Below, one piece after another: positions 57,799-64,000 of a stretch of DNA of 64,000 nt. How positions within the stretch are numbered: the stretch's first letter is position 1; every line of letters starts with the position of its first letter. The notes under the pieces are model-generated. The model had not been told where the DNA came from, made no database searches, and saw only the letters and a program-made list of their open reading frames with translations. The stretch comes from Martinezella dioscoreae (GTDB lineage: Bacteria; Pseudomonadota; Alphaproteobacteria; Rhizobiales; Rhizobiaceae): assembly GCF_009176305.1 (NCBI RefSeq), contig NZ_BLAJ01000004.1, forward strand, positions 558,001 through 622,000, written 5' to 3'. Both the position numbers and the translations under genes were made by a program.

Positions 57799-60746
57799 CC
57801 CGCTGCCTCTGTCTTTGCAAGGGACGGATCTTCGATCCGGGCGAGATAGGTTGTTCGGGGCCGGGTGTTTGCTTCCTCGAGCAGGCTATAGTCACGCAAA
57901 CCTGCCTTGAGTCGACTGACACCAGAATTGGGGTCCGCGACATTGCCGAAAGTAATTGCCTGCGTCGGGCAAACTTGCTGGCAGGCTGTAACGATCTCGC
58001 CATCGTGCATCGGCCGGCCCTCCTTGTCGGCTACGATCCGTGCCTCAGCGATGCGCTGGACGCAGTAGGTGCATTTTTCCATGACACCGCGGCTGCGCAC
58101 CGTTACATCCGGATTGCGCATGGCCTGGATCTGCTCGGCATCGTCGCCCGTGAAGTCGAACCAGTTGAAACGGCGCACCTTATAGGGACAGTAGGACGAG
58201 CAAGTGCGTGTGCCGATGCAGCGATTATAGATCTGCAGGTTCAAGCCATCGATGCTATGGACCGCGGCATTGACAGGGCAGCCCATCTCGCAAGGCGCCT
58301 GCTCGCAATGCATGCAGGGGACCGGCTGAAAATAGGACTTCGACGCCGTGGCATCGCCTTCATGGTAATGATCGATCCGCAGCCAATGCATTTGCCGCCC
58401 TTCGGCAACAAGTTCCTTGCCGACCACCGGAATGTTGTTTTCAGCCTGGCAGGCGGTCACGCAGGCATTGCAGCCGATGCAAAGATCGAGATCGATCGAC
58501 ATGCCCCAGGAGGGATCCGATATCGGCCTGTCCGGATAGAGCGATGGCGGCTTTTGCTTTTGATCCGGCCGGGAGTGTGGATCAAGCTGCCCGACTTCGA
58601 CCGTCCGGATGAAGTCGAAGCCGTCGATCGCCTGGTGTAATTGTGTCGTTGCCACCTGCAGCATTTTGTCCGTCGGCTCGATTGTGACGCCGGCTATATG
58701 CCAAGGTGTTGCCGATCGCCGCAGGCCGTAGGCGTCATAGCCAAGACCATCCGCGATCGAATCCTTCAGCTTGCGTCCATAACCGAGCGTGATGGCGATT
58801 GTATTGGCTTCCTGACCTGGCATGATCCAGACAGGCCCGTGAATGGAAGCGTCCCCCGCCGTCAATTTGACCTCGGCGCCATTTTCCAGCTTCCGTTCAG
58901 ATGCAAGTTGCGGGCTGATGAGGATCACGTTGCCCCATGCGATCTTGGTCAGAGGCCGTGGCGTCTCCTGCGCCCAGGCATTCTCCGAGAGGGTACCGTC
59001 CCAGACGCCGGCATCCGGACGAATGACTAGGGACAGGCCGGAAGGGGCGTCCGGCGCAGCCGGCGGGACGGCGCGGTCCAGAATGGTCGGGATGAGCGAC
59101 GGTGCGGCACTATCCGAAACGAAGCCGCGATAAAGCGCGTCGCGCCAGCGCTCGTCGAACTCTCCATCCCAGGCCGCGCGCCAGGTCTGCTGCACCAGAT
59201 CCCTATCGCTCAATGCGCGGCCCATCATTGCTTCAAGCACGACATGCGCTGCGCGCACCGCATAGAACGGCCGGACCAATGGCTGGATCAATGTCACGCT
59301 GCCGTCCACAGCACGCGCGTCACTCCAGCTTTCAAGATCATGTTGAAGCGGCACATGCCAATGCGAAAGAGAAGCCGTTTCATCGACATAGAGCCCGGCG
59401 TGAACGCGGAGCTTCACCTTCTGCAAAGCATCGCGAAACGCGAGATCGCCCGGCGCAAAATAGGCGGGATCGCTACCGATAACCGTCAGTGTCGACACCT
59501 TGCCGTCGTTCATGTCGGTTACAAGCACGTCGAGCGATCGCGGGCCGTCCGGCGCTTGGGCATTGACCGGCTCGGAGAAGTGAAGCGTGTTTCCGAGACT
59601 TCCCAATCTCTCATTGATCAGCAAGGCAAGCGCCTGAAGATCGTCTCCATGATGGACGCCGACCAGCACCAAGGCATTGGCCTTAGATGCCTGGAGAGCG
59701 GTTGAGACGCCGATCACCCATTGTCGCTCGTGATCAGCGAGGCTGACATCCGCCAGGCCCTTGAGACCAATCCGCGCGCCTATGGCGCGCAGCAGGCGAT
59801 CCATTCCCGAATGCGATGCAACGAGGTGCATATCCGCAACCGCCCCAGTGGCCGAAGGTGTCGGTTCGGCCACGAAGAGCCTGCTCGCCCCTTGCATGTG
59901 TTGGCGCAACCGCCGGCGATCAGCGAAGGCACGGGCATATGACGTCTGCCGAGGACCAGGGCCGAGGAAATCGTCGTCGAGACTGACGATGGTTTCGGCG
60001 GCGGCGAATGCTGGCTGAAACTCCAGCGGGCGACCGAAAATGTGCTGCGTGGCGTTCCATCGGCCGGTCTCAGGCAATGGATCGCAGATATGCCACCGTG
60101 CCCTTGGCCACCGCTGCATCATCGCCTCGATCTGGCGGCGCAAGGTCGGCGAACTAAAAGGTGCGGTCAGCAGCCGAAACCCTTCCCCTCCAGTCTTGTC
60201 CAGTTCATCAGCTTTCGCCGCCATCTCGGCATCGAATGCGTTCCAATCGGCGGGCTTGCCCAGGTGCAGCGGCGTTTGCGAGCGACCGGGATCGTAAAGC
60301 CCGAGGAGTGAGGCCTGCGTGAAAGCATCGGTGGCCCCGCCGCATACGGGATGATCGGGATTGCCTTCCAGCTTGACCGGTCTGCCGGTGAAGGTCTTGC
60401 CGAGGGTAGGCTGCGCGTAGCCGCCAAAGGTCGCGGCTGTGGCAAACCACTTGGCGACGCCGACGCTCACGCGCTCGGGCGCCTGGACGTATGGGAGCGC
60501 CTCCTCGTCCTCCTCGCCCTTGCAGGCCGAAAGGCCTGATAGCGCAAGCGATGCCGCCATGATCTTGAGGAGGGTACGGCGGTCGAAGGTGATACCGCCT
60601 CTGTGCATCATCGGAAATTCACGCCTGGAGAACCGATGAAACTCCTCCGTATCGGCGAGCTCCTCCAGTGCCCGCCAGAAATGCCTCCCCGTCTTGCCGA
60701 TCAGCCGCTCGTGGACCGTGTCTTTTTGAACCGGACGATCTATCAT
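57795..60746 (-). CDS. actB: Alternative complex III, ActB Fe-S/molybdopterin-like subunit
   Basis: A 983-residue protein. An RRTLLKIMAASLALSGLSAC leader lies near residue 60. The large N-terminal part resembles a molybdopterin oxidoreductase that has lost its cofactor, as in other ActB proteins. The C-terminal ferredoxin-like part has four cluster motifs: CIGCNACVTACQAEN, CMHCEQAPCEMGCP, CIGTRTCSSYCP and CTYCVQRI with CQQVCPTQA. The start at 60746 follows AGGTGATC four nt after the actA stop; the frame to 60800 overlaps actA. Confidence 0.9.
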   Translation of the reverse strand: MIDRPVQKDTVHERLIGKTGRHFWRALEELADTEEFHRFSRREFPMMHRGGITFDRRTLLKIMAASLALSGLSACKGEEDEEALPYVQAPERVSVGVAKWFATAATFGGYAQPTLGKTFTGRPVKLEGNPDHPVCGGATDAFTQASLLGLYDPGRSQTPLHLGKPADWNAFDAEMAAKADELDKTGGEGFRLLTAPFSSPTLRRQIEAMMQRWPRARWHICDPLPETGRWNATQHIFGRPLEFQPAFAAAETIVSLDDDFLGPGPRQTSYARAFADRRRLRQHMQGASRLFVAEPTPSATGAVADMHLVASHSGMDRLLRAIGARIGLKGLADVSLADHERQWVIGVSTALQASKANALVLVGVHHGDDLQALALLINERLGSLGNTLHFSEPVNAQAPDGPRSLDVLVTDMNDGKVSTLTVIGSDPAYFAPGDLAFRDALQKVKLRVHAGLYVDETASLSHWHVPLQHDLESWSDARAVDGSVTLIQPLVRPFYAVRAAHVVLEAMMGRALSDRDLVQQTWRAAWDGEFDERWRDALYRGFVSDSAAPSLIPTILDRAVPPAAPDAPSGLSLVIRPDAGVWDGTLSENAWAQETPRPLTKIAWGNVILISPQLASERKLENGAEVKLTAGDASIHGPVWIMPGQEANTIAITLGYGRKLKDSIADGLGYDAYGLRRSATPWHIAGVTIEPTDKMLQVATTQLHQAIDGFDFIRTVEVGQLDPHSRPDQKQKPPSLYPDRPISDPSWGMSIDLDLCIGCNACVTACQAENNIPVVGKELVAEGRQMHWLRIDHYHEGDATASKSYFQPVPCMHCEQAPCEMGCPVNAAVHSIDGLNLQIYNRCIGTRTCSSYCPYKVRRFNWFDFTGDDAEQIQAMRNPDVTVRSRGVMEKCTYCVQRIAEARIVADKEGRPMHDGEIVTACQQVCPTQAITFGNVADPNSGVSRLKAGLRDYSLLEEANTRPRTTYLARIEDPSLAKTEAAG

Positions 60747-60750
60747 CGGA

Positions 60751-61419
60751 TCACCTGTGACAGATGTTGCATTGGATGAGTTTCCTAGGTTCGATGCCAT
60801 AGGCTTTCACCACCTGCGCGCCGAAATCCTTGTGCTGCTCGGGATTGGCGTCCCAGTCGGACCAGTCCATGCGCGTCACCTGATCGGGCGGGCGCAGATT
60901 GGGCGCCGGATTTCGGTGGCAATCCAGGCACCACTGCATCTGGAAGGGCTGCGCGCGCGACATCAACGGCATCCGATCAACCTGCCCGTGGCACGTCACG
61001 CAGGCAACGCCGCGAGCGACATGAATCGAATGGTTGAAGTAGACATAGTCGGGCAACCGGCTGACGCGGTTCCATGTGAGCGGCACGTTGGCCGCGAGGC
61101 TGTGTCGGACCGGCGCCAGCATGCTGGCACCGGTCCAGATTTGCGAGTGGCAGCTCATGCAGATATGTGTCGCCGGCAGTCCTGCGCGGGCGCTTGTCTC
61201 GACGGAGGTGTGACAATACCGACAGTCGATACCGAGACCTCCGACGTGATGCTCATGGCTGAAGGGAACCGGCTGATCCTGCACCCAGCCGACCAGGGTG
61301 CCATAGCTGGAACTCGCGTATCCGCCGACAAACAGGACGCTCAGGAATATTAGGATGGCGGCAACGAGCAGAGATGCGCGCAGCCTCGTATCAGCCGATG
61401 CCGTAAAGATCTGCGCCAC
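60751..61419 (-). CDS. actA: Alternative complex III, ActA pentaheme cytochrome c
   Basis: A 222-residue protein with an N-terminal helix (RLRASLLVAAILIFLSVLFV) and five CxxCH heme motifs: CRYCH, CMSCH, CVTCH, CLDCH and CNICH. It carries electrons from the Fe-S/quinol core to ActE and the oxidase. The GTG at 61419 has AGGGGAA upstream; the frame to 61563 has no supported start. It is the first gene after a perfect general-stress promoter. Confidence 0.9.
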   Translation of the reverse strand: MAQIFTASADTRLRASLLVAAILIFLSVLFVGGYASSSYGTLVGWVQDQPVPFSHEHHVGGLGIDCRYCHTSVETSARAGLPATHICMSCHSQIWTGASMLAPVRHSLAANVPLTWNRVSRLPDYVYFNHSIHVARGVACVTCHGQVDRMPLMSRAQPFQMQWCLDCHRNPAPNLRPPDQVTRMDWSDWDANPEQHKDFGAQVVKAYGIEPRKLIQCNICHR

Positions 61420-61454
61420 GGAATTCCCCTGAATTCGCCCTCGCAATGGGATCA

Positions 61455-61479
61455 AACGAAAACCGGGGTTGAAAGTTCC
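61455..61479 (-). promoter_or_regulatory. General-stress (EcfG-type) promoter of the ACIII-caa3 operon
   Basis: GGAAC (61479-61475), 16 nt, CGTT (61458-61455): perfect consensus, 35 nt upstream of the actA start codon. Confidence 0.65.
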
Positions 61480-61527
61480 ACCATCTGTAGTGTCGGCCGC
61501 AGATGGCGCATTCCATCCCGTTTGCCT

Positions 61528-61552
61528 GGAACAATGCGGGATACCGGCAGTT
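61528..61552 (+). promoter_or_regulatory. General-stress (EcfG-type) promoter, divergent from actA
   Basis: GGAAC (61528-61532), 16 nt, AGTT (61549-61552), 66 nt before the 67-residue gene. Confidence 0.55.
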
Positions 61553-61618
61553 TTTAAGACCAAGGCGGATCGTCTTTGGCGCTATCGCCGCAAAATACAT
61601 CCCAGAGGAGGCCCCGCT

Positions 61619-61822
61619 ATGAAACATCAGCAACCTCGTGAAGGCGCGCCAGGAACGACGGATCAATCGCCGCGATGGGAAGGACCGGCTGGATCAAAGC
61701 CGGCTGGATACCTACCGGCCAAGGATGGCGGTGAAAAAGCGCGCGATGCCCACGGCGAAAATATCGATCATCCACGCAAGCGTCGCGTATCCGACGCACT
61801 GAAACAAAAAGGCGATGATTGA
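61619..61822 (+). CDS. 67-residue hydrophilic protein
   Basis: MKHQQPREGAPGTTDQSPRW, then charged residues ending RRVSDALKQKGDD. No hydrophobic segment is present; it looks disordered. GAGGAGG precedes the ATG and a stress promoter lies upstream, divergent from the ACIII operon. Family not recognised. The following 61823-61991 holds nothing I recognise. Confidence 0.6.
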   Translation: MKHQQPREGAPGTTDQSPRWEGPAGSKPAGYLPAKDGGEKARDAHGENIDHPRKRRVSDALKQKGDD

Positions 61823-61991
61823 CGATGCCGCCAGGCCATGGCGCCGCCACGAAAACTGCCAAGAAGTGGCGCAAGCTTGCGATTGGTCGCGATGAGGAGG
61901 AGAAGGATTGACCTCGGCCTGAACCAAGGCGTATTAGATTGGCCCACGGTAAAATTGCATGGTCGCGTGAGACGATGCCCACGGCTATTAC

Positions 61992-62489
61992 TTAATCAGT
62001 CTCCGTAGGCCTTGTTTCCTCCAGCACAAAGCGCATCAATAGTCCCTTCAGTTCAGGTTCGCGCACACGGCGGGCTGCCTCTTCCGGCACCATCCATTCG
62101 ATTGTCCGCTGCCCACTTTCAGGAAACTTTCCACATTGTTTTCGGACTTCAAGCAGGTGAACTTCGACCACTGACGGTATCGTCTGCCTGTCAGCCAGCA
62201 TCTTCAAATATGTGAAATATCCGAATATCCCCTTTTTGACCTTGCCCTTGACGCCTGCCTCTTCCCAGGCTTCGCGTCGCGCCACCTGACCACCATCAAG
62301 CCCTTTAATCGGCCATCCCTTCGGAATCATCCATCGTTTGGTCTCCCGTGTGGTGATTAGCAGCACTTCACGCGAATTATCGTCGCGATGCCGAAAGCAT
62401 AACGCGCCATATTGCTCGGCCATCTCTCTGGCGGCGATGGTCTCTATATGCGCAGCAAGTCGCGCAAGATGGGGTCGGCGGTTTGACAT
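61992..62489 (-). CDS. NUDIX hydrolase (DIPP-like), copy B
   Basis: A 165-residue NUDIX protein with EQYGALCFRHRDDN, WMIPKGWPIKGLDGGQVARREAWEEAGVKG and SGQRTIEWMVPEEAARRV. The variant core REAWEEAG retains the R-E that copy A at 22973 has lost. Likely the same substrate class. Start at 62489 (MSNRRPHL). Confidence 0.87.
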   Translation of the reverse strand: MSNRRPHLARLAAHIETIAAREMAEQYGALCFRHRDDNSREVLLITTRETKRWMIPKGWPIKGLDGGQVARREAWEEAGVKGKVKKGIFGYFTYLKMLADRQTIPSVVEVHLLEVRKQCGKFPESGQRTIEWMVPEEAARRVREPELKGLLMRFVLEETRPTETD

Positions 62490-62594
62490 GACACCTCTAA
62501 CTTACCGGCCCATGGGACGGCATGATATCGAAACCGACAAGCTCCCTTCAATGCTGTCGCACGAAGCATATTCATGACCGGGCAGTTCCCTGAC

Positions 62595-62618
62595 GGTGCG
62601 CTGCATCCGCAACGCACC
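62595..62618 (-). terminator. Hairpin downstream of DUF892 copy 2
   Basis: GGTGCG (62595-62600) pairs with CGCACC (62613-62618) around TGCATCCGCAA-like sequence. It uses the same stem as the hairpin at 14353-14378. Confidence 0.5.
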
Positions 62619-62640
62619 AAAGATCAAAGGCAACCGTGTT

Positions 62641-63141
62641 TCATGCGGCCTTTCTGGCCTTCGCATTGGCCGCCGTCTCGGCGAGTTTCGTCAGTTTCTG
62701 ATCCGTCGCCCTTTCTTCCTCCAGCGTCTGCTGCAGGAGAGTGACGGCATCCTTCAGACCGAGTTGCTTGGGCCATTCAATAAGCGTGCCGTAGCGGGCA
62801 ATTTCGTAGTGCTCGACGGCCTGCGCCGAAGAGATAAGACCGGCATCGAGCGCCGGCGTGCCTTTGAATTCCTCGATGATCTCGTCGGCCTCGGCGATAA
62901 TGCCCTGGATTGCTTCGCAGGTCTTTCCGCGCGCTGGCTTCCCAAGCAGCTCGAATACCTGCTCCAAGCGTTCCACGTGGCCTTGGGTTTCGTCGCGGTG
63001 ATGAAGGAAGCCTTGTTTGCCCTCCTCCGCCTGTGCCGCGCATGCCATCTTTGGCAATGCCCTTAGAATCCGCTTCTCGGCATAGTAGATGTCTTTCAAT
63101 GTTTTTAGAAAGAGATCATTTAAAGTCTTCTCGGATGCCAT
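62641..63141 (-). CDS. DUF892 ferritin-like stress protein, copy 2
   Basis: A 166-residue protein almost identical to the copy at 14403 (about a dozen substitutions, e.g. K13, R24 and C33 instead of E, Q and R). Helices and putative metal ligands are unchanged. The C33 in KMACAAQA is new. The upstream leader and promoter resemble those of the KGG-like gene of copy 1, but no KGG-like gene lies between, so this is a duplication that lost that gene. Confidence 0.9.
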   Translation of the reverse strand: MASEKTLNDLFLKTLKDIYYAEKRILRALPKMACAAQAEEGKQGFLHHRDETQGHVERLEQVFELLGKPARGKTCEAIQGIIAEADEIIEEFKGTPALDAGLISSAQAVEHYEIARYGTLIEWPKQLGLKDAVTLLQQTLEEERATDQKLTKLAETAANAKARKAA

Positions 63142-63237
63142 TTGGAGTCCCCAACATATTGAGAAAAGATCATTTTGCAGCAGCGCGCCGATGTGCCGGT
63201 CTTTTGCGCGTGATGTTTTCTCCTCTGGGTTGTTCTT

Positions 63238-63255
63238 GAGATCTTCAGTGGTCTC
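63238..63255 (-). promoter_or_regulatory. Leader hairpin of DUF892 copy 2
   Basis: GAGATC (63238-63243), loop TTCAGT, GGTCTC (63250-63255), one G-U pair. Homologous in position and loop to the KGG leader hairpin. Confidence 0.5.
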
Positions 63256-63263
63256 ACACTTCG

Positions 63264-63288
63264 AACCGACGGCCTGAAGATTGGTTCC
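63264..63288 (-). promoter_or_regulatory. General-stress (EcfG-type) promoter
   Basis: GGAAC (63288-63284), 16 nt, GGTT (63267-63264). Same GGTTCCC context as the KGG promoter at 15204-15228. Confidence 0.6.
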
Positions 63289-63347
63289 CGTCTCATTCCT
63301 GGAAAAATGCTGTCAGCACCGCCCTGAACGGAAAATTGCTTCCTGAC

Positions 63348-64000
63348 CTAGCGATGCGGCAACGCAAACGCCACGATGTCGTCACCGTTGCGCGACTGCA
63401 AGCCGCCGTGCCCACCAGCTGCAACGACGACATATTGTCTTCCGTCCGAGCCGAGATAGGTCAAGGGGGTGGCGTTTCCACCTGCCGGCAGGTGAAACTG
63501 CCAGACGACCTTTCTCGTCTTGCCATCGAGCGCGCGGATATATTGATCCGTCGTTGCGGCGATGAAGATCAAGCCGCTACGTGTCGCAACACTCCCGCCC
63601 ATGCTGAATATTCCCGTGGGCAGACCAAAGGGCAGGCGCAGTCCAAACGGCCCCATATCCTCTGTCGTTCCAAGGGGACGCTGCCATGCAACCTTTCTTG
63701 TCAACAAATCGATCGCCTGCATCTGACCCCAAGGCGGGCGGGTACAAGGAATGTCAAGCACACCGAGCCAGGCTTTGACGACAATGGAAAAAGGCGTGCC
63801 ATGCTCGGGATTATTTTGGAAGTCAGGCTGCGGATATGGCTGCTTCCATCCGCCCCATGGCGCGAAGAGCCTTTTGGCGAGAGCAGACGCATAGGGCAGC
63901 ATCTGCAGTTGAAACGGCATGAATGTCGTATTGATAAACAAGAGTTTGCGTTCCGGATCGACCGTCGCGCCATACCAATCGGAGGTCCCGTCGAAGGCTG
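63348..64000 (-). CDS. gcd: PQQ-dependent membrane glucose dehydrogenase, C-terminal part
   Basis: Only the 3' end of the gene is in the window; the frame stays open to the edge. Recognisable stretches include APWGGWKQPYPQPDFQNNPEHG, PPWGQMQAIDLLTRKVAW, FGLRLPFGLPTGIFSMGGS, RSGLIFIAATTDQYIRALDG and PLTYLGSDGRQYVVVAAGGHG, the C-terminal beta-propeller blades of Gcd. The enzyme oxidises glucose to gluconolactone in the periplasm and passes electrons to ubiquinone. Dissolution of mineral phosphate by the acid is a known outcome in rhizobia. Confidence 0.88.
   Translation of the reverse strand, partial: AFDGTSDWYGATVDPERKLLFINTTFMPFQLQMLPYASALAKRLFAPWGGWKQPYPQPDFQNNPEHGTPFSIVVKAWLGVLDIPCTRPPWGQMQAIDLLTRKVAWQRPLGTTEDMGPFGLRLPFGLPTGIFSMGGSVATRSGLIFIAATTDQYIRALDGKTRKVVWQFHLPAGGNATPLTYLGSDGRQYVVVAAGGHGGLQSRNGDDIVAFALPHR

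Noticed and set aside
56852..58003. A 383-codon minus frame
   Set aside because: Shadow of actC and the end of actB; Arg/Pro/Ser-rich with no domain.
61617..61982. A 121-codon minus frame opposite the 67-residue gene
   Set aside because: It is antisense to a frame with better start signals and a promoter, and shows no domain.
1..64000. CRISPR arrays, tRNA, rRNA, transposases, prophage genes
   Set aside because: I looked for regularly spaced repeats, cloverleaf-like ends, long conserved RNA motifs, and DDE or integrase motifs, and found none that I could support.

Overview
The window looks like a chromosomal or chromid segment of a Rhizobiaceae-type alphaproteobacterium (Rhizobium/Sinorhizobium relatives). 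Supporting signs are GC-rich coding on both strands, ugpBAEC and an orfA-pit phosphate locus, many HWE-type kinases and DUF6894/DUF982/DUF892 stress genes, and a Rhizobium-style intergenic palindromic repeat. I saw no rRNA, tRNA, CRISPR array, transposase or phage module. Function assignments come from reading motifs by eye, not from database searches.

Layout. 0.4-3 kb: an HxlR regulator divergent from an SDR oxidoreductase, then an NAD-dependent epimerase. 3-7 kb: an ECF sigma/NrsF-type anti-sigma pair divergent from a periplasmic protein, a cytochrome b and a Tat-exported molybdoenzyme; both directions carry a GTAAC-N16-CGAA-like promoter. 7-23 kb: a stress and metal accessory region (copper-storage protein, DUF305, Crp/Fnr pair, HWE kinase, general-stress and KGG-like proteins, DUF892 ferritin-like protein, NRAMP relative, topoisomerase IB, small membrane proteins, an EcfG-like sigma factor, NUDIX). 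23.5-36 kb: a LacI regulator, an AfuABC-like importer with a phosphatase, ugpBAEC and the orfA-pit phosphate transporter with a PHO box; together they look like organophosphate acquisition. 36-49 kb: an HWE kinase/response regulator, the paoABC aldehyde oxidoreductase, two epoxide-hydrolase-like enzymes, a PCMT-erythromycin esterase fusion and more DUF892/DUF982 genes. 49-61 kb: a tightly overlapping operon for alternative complex III (ActA-F), a SCO protein and a caa3-type, A2-class cytochrome oxidase. 62-64 kb: a second NUDIX, a near-duplicate DUF892 gene and the C-terminal end of a PQQ glucose dehydrogenase running off the window.

The main unifying signal is regulatory. I find 17 copies of a general-stress-response (EcfG/RpoE2-type) promoter: 16 match GGAAC-N16-NGTT and one has an N17 spacer. 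By rough arithmetic about two N16 matches would occur by chance on both strands of 64 kb. Nearly all lie just upstream of a gene in the right direction, including the ACIII-caa3 operon, paoABC, topoisomerase IB, the DUF892 genes and several tiny proteins. The window therefore reads as a dense stress-response island in which respiration, aldehyde oxidation and small envelope proteins appear to be wired to the same sigma factor.
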